In this document: positions 44,931 through 51,912 of the stretch, one piece after another
Layout of the letters: the number at the start of each line of letters is the position of its first letter
Numbering within the stretch: position 1 is the stretch's first letter
Source: Holophagales bacterium
Lineage (GTDB): Bacteria; Acidobacteriota; Thermoanaerobaculia; UBA5066
Length of the DNA: 64,000 bases
Direction: 5' to 3'
Assembly (NCBI GenBank): GCA_016714815.1
Contig: JADKBZ010000005.1
Location: 62,001-126,000 of the forward strand
The notes under the pieces: model-generated
Told to the model about the DNA's origin: nothing
Seen by the model: the letters and a program-made list of their open reading frames with translations, nothing else
Database searches by the model: none
Made by a program: the position numbers and the translations under genes

Positions 44931-45641
44931 ATGGAGCTCAAGGATGCCGTCGCCCTCGTGACCGGCGCAGGCCGAGGCATCGGTCGCGCCGTCGCCCTCG
45001 CCCTCGCCGGGGAGGGAGCTCACGTCGCCCTGATGGGCCTGACGCCCGGTCACCTCCTCGCCGTGGAAAAGGAGGTCACCGCCCTCGGGGTGAAATGCAC
45101 CGTCCTGCCGGGCGACGTCTCCGACGAGGGGAGCGTCTCGCGCTGCGTCGCGGCCGCCGAGCAGCAGCTCGGCCCGATCGACATACTCGTCAACAACGCC
45201 GGCGTCTACACGCACGGGCCGGTGGACCGTCTCGACGCCCTCGTCTTCGACCACACGCTCGCCGTGAACCTGCGGGGCCCCTTCCTGATGTCCCGCGCGA
45301 TCCTCCCCGGGATGAAGAGCCGCCGCCGGGGCCACGTCGTCAACGTCGCCTCGACCGCGGCGCGCCGGGGCTTCGCGGGAGGAGCGGCCTACTGCGCCTC
45401 GAAGTTCGGCCTGGCCGGCCTCTCGGAAGCGATGCTCCACGACGTCCGGAAATTCGACGTCCGCGTCACCTGCATCCTTCCGTCGACCGTCGCCACGGAC
45501 ATGGCGCGCCGGGGGGATTTCCTCAAAGACGCCGGCAAGGCGATTCGCCCCGAGGACGTCGCCCAGGCGATCGTCGGCCTCCTGAAGCTCGACGTCCGCG
45601 TCCTGCCGACGTCGCTCGAGCTCTGGCAGACGAACCCGTAG
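44931..45641 (+). CDS. Short-chain dehydrogenase/reductase
   Basis: The 236-residue classical SDR has the NAD(P) motif TGAGRGIGRAVALAL, NNAGV, the catalytic serine in NVASTAARRG and YCASK (YxxxK). The fold fits 3-oxoacyl-ACP reductase-like enzymes; substrate cannot be assigned. Its ATG at 44931 is divergent from the GGDEF gene. A stem-loop follows its stop. Confidence 0.92.
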   Translation: MELKDAVALVTGAGRGIGRAVALALAGEGAHVALMGLTPGHLLAVEKEVTALGVKCTVLPGDVSDEGSVSRCVAAAEQQLGPIDILVNNAGVYTHGPVDRLDALVFDHTLAVNLRGPFLMSRAILPGMKSRRRGHVVNVASTAARRGFAGGAAYCASKFGLAGLSEAMLHDVRKFDVRVTCILPSTVATDMARRGDFLKDAGKAIRPEDVAQAIVGLLKLDVRVLPTSLELWQTNP

Positions 45642-45650
45642 GCCGCCGGC

Positions 45651-45683
45651 CGCGGGTGCGCGCCCCGAAAGGCCGCACCCGCG
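45651..45683. terminator. Hairpin between the SDR and SPOR genes
   Basis: A perfect 10-bp inverted repeat (CGCGGGTGCG and CGCACCCGCG) surrounds a 13-base loop. It separates two converging genes. There is no T run. Confidence 0.55.
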
Positions 45684-45699
45684 CCCTCCTGCCGGGCCG

Positions 45700-47295
45700 C
45701 TACGGCGCCCCCGACCCGACGACGCGGTAGACCCATCCCATGTTCTGGGTCCCCTTCGCCGCGAGCTCTTCTCGAACGGCCTTGGCTTCCTGGGCTGTCG
45801 CGAAGGCGCCGATCATGACCCTCTGCCACACCCCCTTCTCGCCGAGGTCGACCTCGGCGACGAAGCCCTCGCGCCCGACGAGCCCCTGAATCCTCTTCAG
45901 GTCGCGCTCGGCGGAGGGACGGTCCTTGTAGGAGGTGAAGTGGATCGAGTAGACCTCCGGCTTTCCGGCCCGGTCTGCCGTCACGACGAGCCCGTCCCGG
46001 CTCTGGCGGGAGGGAGTGGTCGCGCGCGCCGCGGCGACCGGGGCGGTCGCGACCGGAACGGGCGCCGGAGGGACGCCCGGGGTGGGGGCGGCGGTGGCCC
46101 GGGCGAGCGGTGTGGGGGCTACGGTCGCCACAGGAGCCACGGGAGCCACAGTGGTCGCAGCGGCCGCAGCGGCCGGGGTCGCCACTGCGGGCGAAGGTGC
46201 GGGCTCGGCGGCGGGTGAGGCGGCAGGTACCGGCGAAACCTCTGCCTGGACAGCCGGCGGGGGGACGGCAGCGGGCGACGCCGGACCCCTCGGCCTCGCC
46301 ACGGCCACCGGCTCCGGGGTCGCGCCCCGGTCGACCCAGAGGCCGACGAGAAGGTAACCGAGCCCTGCGAGGGCGACGACCCCGGCGACGATCCCGAGGA
46401 TGAGCCCGACGCGGGGCCCTCCCCCTTCCCGGTCCGGGCCGGGCCGTCCCCCGTGCGGGACCGACAGGACGGCCTCGTCGTCGTCGGAATCCCATGCCGT
46501 TCCCCTCTCGCGATCCCGGCTCGCCGCCCGCGGCTCCTCTCCTTCCTCCAGCGCCAGCGCGAACGGGACCGCGGCGGGTGCGGGAGACTTCGGGAAGACG
46601 GCGTTGAGGTCGATGGACTCGGCCTCGCGGGACAGGCGGTTGAGGGTCTCGTTCCCGGGACCTTCTCCCGCTTCGGGCTCCGGGGGGAGGATCACGGTCT
46701 CCTCCGTCCCCGGCCTGGCGAAGGGCGGCTCCTCGTCGGTGGAATCGACGAACAGGATCGGGGCCCTCGGAGGGGGCTCCGGATCGGCCCCGAACAGGAG
46801 CGGGACCGGCGGCACGTCCTCGACGGAATCGCTCTCCCGGGCGGGCTCGACCGGAGAGGGTGCGCCGGGGAGGGGCTGTTCGCTGAAGGGCTCCCGCGTG
46901 TCGCCCCTGTCCCAGCGCAGGTCCATCGCGCCCGTCGTCTCGCTGAAGGGGTCCTCGACCTCGCGTGGGCCGGCCGGGGCCGGCGTGCCGGCCGCCGCCG
47001 CCGGACCGGGAGAGGGGAAGAAAGGAGGGATCACGAGAGGCGGAGGCGGGGGCGGAGGCGGAGAGAGACTGGCCCCGGTCGCCCGGAGGAACGCGCGCTG
47101 GACGAGGTCCTCCAGCGGAACGCTGTCTCCTCCCGCGTCCCGGATCCGCTTCAGCTCCTCGGCGCAGACCTCTCGCGCCGCGCGGAAGGCGATCTCGGGC
47201 TCGATCTGGGCACGGGCCGTCAGCTCTTTCAGGACTTCGGAGACCGAAGGGAGCATGCGCCGGACGCGCGAGGAGGTGAGATCCTCTCCGCTCAT
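45700..47295 (-). CDS. Bitopic SPOR-domain protein of the MamK-like actin operon
   Basis: SPOR domains bind glycan strands stripped of stem peptides, typically at division sites. The 531-residue protein has a cytoplasmic N terminus with a helical segment (RRMLPSVSEVLKELTARAQIEPEIAFRAAREVCAEELKRI, about 13-52), a run of prolines near residue 80 and a long acidic disordered region. One membrane helix lies at about 295-319 (GLILGIVAGVVALAGLGYLLVGLWV). An Ala/Pro-rich periplasmic linker follows, then a SPOR domain at about 450-525 (VYSIHFTSYKDRPSAERDL, KGVWQRVMIGAFATAQEA). Its ATG overlaps the actin gene stop (ATGA). The N-terminal part could contact the actin and the SPOR part the cell wall; this is inference. 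Confidence 0.9.
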   Translation of the reverse strand: MSGEDLTSSRVRRMLPSVSEVLKELTARAQIEPEIAFRAAREVCAEELKRIRDAGGDSVPLEDLVQRAFLRATGASLSPPPPPPPPLVIPPFFPSPGPAAAAGTPAPAGPREVEDPFSETTGAMDLRWDRGDTREPFSEQPLPGAPSPVEPARESDSVEDVPPVPLLFGADPEPPPRAPILFVDSTDEEPPFARPGTEETVILPPEPEAGEGPGNETLNRLSREAESIDLNAVFPKSPAPAAVPFALALEEGEEPRAASRDRERGTAWDSDDDEAVLSVPHGGRPGPDREGGGPRVGLILGIVAGVVALAGLGYLLVGLWVDRGATPEPVAVARPRGPASPAAVPPPAVQAEVSPVPAASPAAEPAPSPAVATPAAAAAATTVAPVAPVATVAPTPLARATAAPTPGVPPAPVPVATAPVAAARATTPSRQSRDGLVVTADRAGKPEVYSIHFTSYKDRPSAERDLKRIQGLVGREGFVAEVDLGEKGVWQRVMIGAFATAQEAKAVREELAAKGTQNMGWVYRVVGSGAP

Positions 47296-48308
47296 CCCGC
47301 GAGACGCTCCCAGTCGCCCTCGGGAGCGTCGGCTGCGATCGCCAGGGAGCCGTTGGCCCCGGCGAAGACGGGGTCCTCCACGGAGCGCACCTTCCCGCCC
47401 CCGACGTCCTCGAGAACCCTCTCGAGCGCGGCGGCAAGGCCGGGGATCTGCGACCCGCCCCCCGCCAGGACGACGTTGTTTCTCACGCGCTGCTGGTACT
47501 CCGGGTCGACGCGCGAGAGGAGGTCGAGCATCGTCTCCGAGAGCGGCCCTACGAGGCTCTCGCAGGCTTTCTTCATCTCGCCGGTGATCTCCAGGCTCGT
47601 CGGCTTACCGCGGACCGGCGCCTCCACGACGACGGGCCCCTTCGGCTCGCCGACGAAGCTGAAACGCTCCTTCCAGTCGCGCACCATGTGGATCGAGAAG
47701 TTCGCCTCGGGGTGGCGGGCCCGGACCTGGAGGGCGAGCTGCTCGTCGACCGAGTCGCCCGCGTGGGTCAGCGTCCGCTGGTCGTCGTCGGTCGGGTAGC
47801 GGCCGTTCATCACGCAGAAGTCGCTCGTTCCGGCTCCGATGTCGATGATCATCGTGTGGAGGAGGGCGTCCATTCCGTAGGCGACCGCGAACGGCTCCGA
47901 GACGAGGAGCAGGCTGTCGGCCACTCCCTTCACGGCGTTGCGCAGGTGCTGGCGGGAGACCCGCATCGCCTCGGCCGGGACGCCGACGACCGCGTGGACC
48001 ATCTTCCCGGTTCCCCCCGCCCTCGAGATGAGGTGCCCGAGGAGCTCGCGGACCGCCGCCTCCGCCTTGGGGGAGCCTTCCTTGATGAGGCCCCTCTCCA
48101 GCGGGCGGTGCAGGTCGAGCATCGGACGGTTCTCGAGCGCCTCGTGCCCGAAGAGGACCGCCTTCTTCACGACCTTGCGGGCGACCATGTCGACGGGCCA
48201 GCCGACGTAGCTCTCCACGACGTGCCGCTCCCCGTTCGAGGCCGCGATCGCGCTGCGCGACGTTCCGAGGTCGATCCCGACGTGGAGGACGTCCTTCTTC
48301 TCGCTCAT
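47292..48308 (-). CDS. MamK-like bacterial actin
   Basis: The 338-residue protein has actin ATPase motifs: phosphate 1 GIDLGTSRSAIA near residue 11, phosphate 2 IDIGAGTSDFC near 160, and adenosine motif VLAGGGSQIPGL near 300. Several stretches match MamK, the magnetosome filament protein, rather than MreB. These include SYVGWPVDMVARKV, LDLHRPLERGLI, VSEPFAVAYGMDALLHTMIID, RTLTHAGDSVDEQLA and WKERFSFVG. MamK-like actins are also known in non-magnetic bacteria. It overlaps both its neighbours by ATGA, so amidase, actin and SPOR protein are made together. Filament formation and membrane recruitment are inferred. Confidence 0.9.
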   Translation of the reverse strand: MSEKKDVLHVGIDLGTSRSAIAASNGERHVVESYVGWPVDMVARKVVKKAVLFGHEALENRPMLDLHRPLERGLIKEGSPKAEAAVRELLGHLISRAGGTGKMVHAVVGVPAEAMRVSRQHLRNAVKGVADSLLLVSEPFAVAYGMDALLHTMIIDIGAGTSDFCVMNGRYPTDDDQRTLTHAGDSVDEQLALQVRARHPEANFSIHMVRDWKERFSFVGEPKGPVVVEAPVRGKPTSLEITGEMKKACESLVGPLSETMLDLLSRVDPEYQQRVRNNVVLAGGGSQIPGLAAALERVLEDVGGGKVRSVEDPVFAGANGSLAIAADAPEGDWERLAG

Positions 48309-49327
48309 CCGTTCCCGCTCCTTCCCGCTCCCGCGAGGTTTCGTGAGTCGGCCCAGGCGCGCACACCCCGCGCGAGCGCCTCGGCGATGGCTTCCCGGAA
48401 CGCCGCGTCCCGCAGGAGACGCGCCTCCTCCGCGTGCGAGACGCAGGAGACCTCCGCGAGGATCCCCGGCATCTCGGAAGCGATGAGGACGACGAACGGA
48501 GCGCTCTTGACGCCCCTGTCCACGACCCCGGGTGTGATCTTGCGGAGCGAGGAGACGAGCTCGCCCTGGACCGACTCGGCGAGCTTCCTCGATTCCGCCT
48601 GGCGTACGTCCACGTAGACACCCTCCAGAAGACCCCTGAAATCCGAAAGAGAATAGCCCGAGGAGCCATTCTCGGCGCTGGCGAGCTGCCGGATCGCCGG
48701 GTCGTCGGTGGGGCCGAGGAAGTACGTTTCGACTCCGCCTTCGTCAGGCCTGGGAATCGAGTTCAGATGGATCGAGACGAAGACGTCCCCGCCGGCCGCG
48801 CGGGCCCGCCGGGCCCGCTCCCTGAGCGAGACGGTCTCGTCGCCGTTGCGCGTCATGACGACCTGGAAGAGACCGCCGCCGAGGCGGACCCGGACCCTGT
48901 CGGCGATGTCGAACGCGATCTGCTTCTCGACGAGGCCGTCGGAGGAGAGGGCCCCGGGGTCCGACCCGCCGTGCCCGGCATCGAGGACGATCGTCTTCAC
49001 GTCGAGATGGAAGAGAGTGGGGTCGATCGACTTCGGAGCAGGCCAGGAGACGGCTTCCAGGCCCGGCTCGGTCGGCGGCGGCGCGACCGTCCGCTGCGGG
49101 ACGACGACGACCTCGGGTGAAGAGGAGCCGCCGCCCGAGAAGGCGTTGATCGAGGCGAAGAGGGCGAGGGGAACGGCCACGAGGGCGACGGCGCGGACGA
49201 CGCGGCGCGCCCACCGCCCCTCCCGCCGGACGGGGGCCGGAGGCCGGCCCTCGATCACCGCCAGGTTCTCCCGGACGGCGTCCCGGAGCATCTGCTGCTT
49301 CATGCGGTCGACACTTCGCATGTCCAA
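48305..49327 (-). CDS. Membrane-anchored N-acetylmuramoyl-L-alanine amidase (Amidase_3)
   Basis: These zinc amidases remove stem peptides from peptidoglycan during cell separation. The 340-residue protein has a cytoplasmic N terminus, a membrane anchor near residues 44-66 (VVRAVALVAVPLALFASINAF) and a periplasmic Amidase_3 domain from about 110. Metal and catalytic residues are visible in VLDAGHGGSDPGA, VEKQIAFDIA, SIHLNS and PGILAEVSCVSHAEEARLL. It lacks an AMIN domain, unlike AmiC. It is the first gene of the actin operon and its stop overlaps the actin ATG. SPOR domains recognise the denuded glycans that such amidases create, so the operon is functionally coherent. Confidence 0.92.
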   Translation of the reverse strand: MDMRSVDRMKQQMLRDAVRENLAVIEGRPPAPVRREGRWARRVVRAVALVAVPLALFASINAFSGGGSSSPEVVVVPQRTVAPPPTEPGLEAVSWPAPKSIDPTLFHLDVKTIVLDAGHGGSDPGALSSDGLVEKQIAFDIADRVRVRLGGGLFQVVMTRNGDETVSLRERARRARAAGGDVFVSIHLNSIPRPDEGGVETYFLGPTDDPAIRQLASAENGSSGYSLSDFRGLLEGVYVDVRQAESRKLAESVQGELVSSLRKITPGVVDRGVKSAPFVVLIASEMPGILAEVSCVSHAEEARLLRDAAFREAIAEALARGVRAWADSRNLAGAGRSGNG

Positions 49328-49379
49328 GATTTCGATTTTCGCAGCTTTTCGGATCCGTGGCGGAAACTCCGGGGAGCCC

Positions 49380-49994
49380 TCAGGGCGCGACGAGGACCGC
49401 GCGCACCGGCGATCCGTCGCCCCCCTCGATCCGGAGAGGCAACGCCACGAGGTCGTACCGGCCCGGCGGGACGTGCGCCAGGACGAGACCTTCGAGCCAG
49501 GCGATACCGGCGCGGACGAGGGCCCGGTGCGCCTCGAACGCGTCGTCCTCGTACGGGTCCACCGATGGCGTGTCGATCCCGACGAGGACGACGCCGCGGG
49601 CGGCGAGCTCCGCGGCGAGCGACGGGTCGAGGCCGGCGAAGTCGCCCGTGAAGCTCTCGCGGTCGCGGAACGTCCCCGTCTTCAAGAGGAGGCGCGGCGC
49701 CGAGGGAGGCTCGGCGAGGTCCTCGAGGCGGACCCGCCCCCGCGGCGCGACGCGCGCTTCGACGACCTGGCACGGCCCGATCCACGTCTCGAGGGGGACC
49801 TCGTCGATCGCGGCGGCCCCCGGGACGAGATGGAGCGGCGCGTCGGCGTGGGAGCCGAGGTGCAGCGTCGTCGTGATCGACGAGAACGTCATCCCGTCGG
49901 GGAGCGACGTGACGGTCCTCGAGAAGGGCACGTCTCCCGGCCAGACGGCGAGGCGCGCGGAAAGGGGCGGAGAGAGGTCGAAGAGGCGCGTCAT
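49380..49994 (-). CDS. kynB: Kynurenine formamidase/cyclase-family protein (KynB-like)
   Basis: KynB hydrolyses N-formylkynurenine in tryptophan breakdown; the wider cyclase family has other hydrolases. The 204-residue protein has the metal-binding motif HLGSHADAPLHL (residues about 45-56) and LLKTGTFRDRE, with GIDTPSVDP later, all typical of bacterial KynB. It lies 10 bases downstream of the aromatic amino acid hydroxylase. No tryptophan 2,3-dioxygenase or kynureninase is in the window, so the KynB role is likely but not proven. Confidence 0.85.
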   Translation of the reverse strand: MTRLFDLSPPLSARLAVWPGDVPFSRTVTSLPDGMTFSSITTTLHLGSHADAPLHLVPGAAAIDEVPLETWIGPCQVVEARVAPRGRVRLEDLAEPPSAPRLLLKTGTFRDRESFTGDFAGLDPSLAAELAARGVVLVGIDTPSVDPYEDDAFEAHRALVRAGIAWLEGLVLAHVPPGRYDLVALPLRIEGGDGSPVRAVLVAP

Positions 49995-50004
49995 CGGCCG
50001 GGGG

Positions 50005-50892
50005 TCACTGCCGGTCCAGCCAGGCGCAGACGTCGTCCACCATCCGGTCGAAGGAAGGCGAGACGAAGAGGAGCTTCTGGTACTGCGTCGGGTCGTAGGG
50101 AATGGAGGCCGCCAGGTCGCAGTCGAGGGGCCGGATCCCGGCGTGAGCCTCGATCCCCCCCAGCTCGCCGAACGAGGAGAGGAGCCCCGCGCCCACCGCC
50201 TTTCGCTCGCCCCCTTCCTCGACGAGCCCGAACTCGAGCGTGTACCAGTAGACCAGCTCGAGCCGCTTCAACGCGGCGTCGTCGACGCGCCAGGCCGCCT
50301 CGCCGAAGCGGCGGGAGAGCTTCACCAGCCCCGGGTGGAAAAGGCTCGCGGCGTGCCCCACGAGCTCGTGGACGACGTCGGGCTCCGGCGTGTAGAGCGG
50401 CACCGAGTGGTGGCGCATGTACTGGGTCGAGAGAAAGACGCCCTTCCCCATCATCCCGAGGAACATCCGCCCCGAGACGAGACCGGCGACCGGCAGCATC
50501 CGAAAGCCCGCACCGCGCCTCAGCGCCTCGTTCACCTCGGCCAGCTGCGGCACCCTCTCGCGGTCGAGGGAGAGCGCCGCGGAGCTCTCCTTCCACTCCC
50601 GGCAGGCGGCCCGCTCGTGGAGGGGGGCGAGGTGCTCCCAGACCGTTCGCCAGACGGCGTGCTCCTCTTCGGTGTACTCCGCATGCGGCAGGGGATCGCC
50701 GTCCGTGTACTCCAGCGCCAGCCTCGCGATCGCGTCGCGCCGCGCCCGGTAGACGGGATCCTTGAAGCCGGGGTGGTCCGGATCGAGGGGAACGAGCTCC
50801 TCGACGCCGCCGGCGTGGGGCACGCCGGGACCTGCGGCCGCCGCGGCGATCTTCCTCGTCACCTCGCTCACGGTCTCGACCGCCCCGTTCAC
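50005..50892 (-). CDS. phhA: Aromatic amino acid hydroxylase (phenylalanine 4-monooxygenase type)
   Basis: These iron- and pterin-dependent enzymes hydroxylate phenylalanine, tyrosine or tryptophan. The 295-residue protein has the bacterial short form without a regulatory domain. Iron ligands are in VHELVGHAASLFHP (two His near residues 174 and 179) and TLEFGLVEEGG (Glu near 218). PDVVHELVGH and RFGEAAWRVDD are family signatures. The start is GTG 50892, overlapping the stop of a small upstream gene. Phenylalanine is the default substrate; the neighbouring KynB-type gene leaves open a tryptophan link. Confidence 0.9.
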   Translation of the reverse strand: MNGAVETVSEVTRKIAAAAAGPGVPHAGGVEELVPLDPDHPGFKDPVYRARRDAIARLALEYTDGDPLPHAEYTEEEHAVWRTVWEHLAPLHERAACREWKESSAALSLDRERVPQLAEVNEALRRGAGFRMLPVAGLVSGRMFLGMMGKGVFLSTQYMRHHSVPLYTPEPDVVHELVGHAASLFHPGLVKLSRRFGEAAWRVDDAALKRLELVYWYTLEFGLVEEGGERKAVGAGLLSSFGELGGIEAHAGIRPLDCDLAASIPYDPTQYQKLLFVSPSFDRMVDDVCAWLDRQ

Positions 50893-51089
50893 TTCACCCG
50901 CTTGCGGCGCGGGAGCATGTTGTTCGTCTCGCGCAGGGCCATCGCGAGCCCCTTCTCCACGCCGGGCTCGACCTCGCCCCGCAGCGCCTGCATCTCCGCC
51001 TCTTCCTGGAGCCGTTGAAGGTTGTGGGCGAGGGCCCTCAGGATCGTTTCGACGGCTTTCTGCTCGCCTTCGGTTCTCTCACGTGCCAT
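50889..51089 (-). CDS. Small hypothetical protein upstream of the aromatic hydroxylase
   Basis: The 66-residue product is mostly helical and charged: RERTEGEQKAVETILRALAHNLQRLQEEAEMQALRGEVEPGVEKGLAMALRETNNMLPRRKRVK. No family is recognised. Its stop overlaps the GTG start of the hydroxylase, which supports real translation. ATG 51089 or 51098 could be the start; both lie near the divergent methyltransferase gene. Confidence 0.6.
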   Translation of the reverse strand: MARERTEGEQKAVETILRALAHNLQRLQEEAEMQALRGEVEPGVEKGLAMALRETNNMLPRRKRVK

Positions 51090-51138
51090 GGGCGGCATTC
51101 TGGACGAGAGTCCCGCGCCTTTGGAAGATGATCCGCCC

Positions 51139-51837
51139 GTGAGCGTCGCCGTCCTCCTCGCCAGACCCCACAGCCCCGGCAACCTCGGCTCGGCAGCGCG
51201 GGCGTGCAAGGCCTTCGGCGCGGGGCTCCTCCTTCTCGACCCGCGGGCCGACTCCGCGCACGAGGACGCCCGGGCTTTCGCCTCCGGGGCCGAGGACCTC
51301 CTCGACGCCGCCCCCCGCCTTTCCTCGTGGGACGAGGCGGAAGACGGGGCGTCCGCCCTCCTGGCCCTCTCGTCGCTCCGGGGGCGGAGCTCCCGGGGCC
51401 TGCCGCCGGCCTGGAGCTGGGCCGCCGCCCGGCGCGCGGCCCGGGACGGACGCCTCGTCCTCGCGTTCGGCCCCGAGCGCTCGGGGCTGACGACGGACGA
51501 GGTGCGCCGCGCCTCGGGGCGCCTGGCCATTCCGACCCTTCCCGGCTTCCCTGTCCTGAACCTCGCCCAGGCCGTGGCCGCCTCCCTCGCGCTCCTGGCG
51601 GCGACGCCCGTTTCGACCCGAACCGGACCCGCGCCGGCGGCGGGGGCGCCCGCCCTGGGCCGCCTCCGCGCGGAGATGGCCGCCGCGCTCGCCGCGTCGG
51701 GTTACCTCGGAAGAGACGACGACGCCGTCCTCCCCGAGCTCCTCGCCCCTCTCCTCCGGTCGCGGCTCACGCCGCGCGAAGCCGAGCTCTGGACCGGCGC
51801 CCTGCGCAAGCTCGGACGGCGCGCACAGGGAGCCTGA
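51139..51837 (+). CDS. TrmH/SPOUT-family RNA methyltransferase, TrmJ-like
   Basis: SPOUT enzymes 2'-O-methylate tRNA or rRNA; TrmJ modifies tRNA position 32. The 232-residue product starts with AVLLARPHSPGNLGSAARACKAFG (TrmJ type), then the SAM-binding knot motifs VLAFGPERSGLT and LAIPTLPGFPVLNLAQAVA. GTG 51139 is chosen because the conserved region starts immediately after it; an in-frame ATG at 51088 would overlap the divergent small gene. The C-terminal region is rich in alanine. The target RNA is uncertain. Confidence 0.88.
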   Translation: MSVAVLLARPHSPGNLGSAARACKAFGAGLLLLDPRADSAHEDARAFASGAEDLLDAAPRLSSWDEAEDGASALLALSSLRGRSSRGLPPAWSWAAARRAARDGRLVLAFGPERSGLTTDEVRRASGRLAIPTLPGFPVLNLAQAVAASLALLAATPVSTRTGPAPAAGAPALGRLRAEMAAALAASGYLGRDDDAVLPELLAPLLRSRLTPREAELWTGALRKLGRRAQGA

Positions 51838-51870
51838 GCGCGCGCCGCGGGAGCGGAGATCCCCCCATTC

Positions 51871-51900
51871 GGGGGCCGGAGCGCCATCGCCCCGGCCCCC
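51871..51900. terminator. Hairpin between the methyltransferase and TonB receptor genes
   Basis: A 9-bp inverted repeat (GGGGGCCGG and CCGGCCCCC) with a 12-base loop lies between the converging stops. No T run follows. Confidence 0.5.
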
Positions 51901-51912
51901 GGAACGGACGGG

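Noticed and set aside
47292..48308. MreB as the name for the actin
   Set aside because: No mreC or mreD follows and several segments fit MamK better; MreB is kept only as an alternative until a tree is made.
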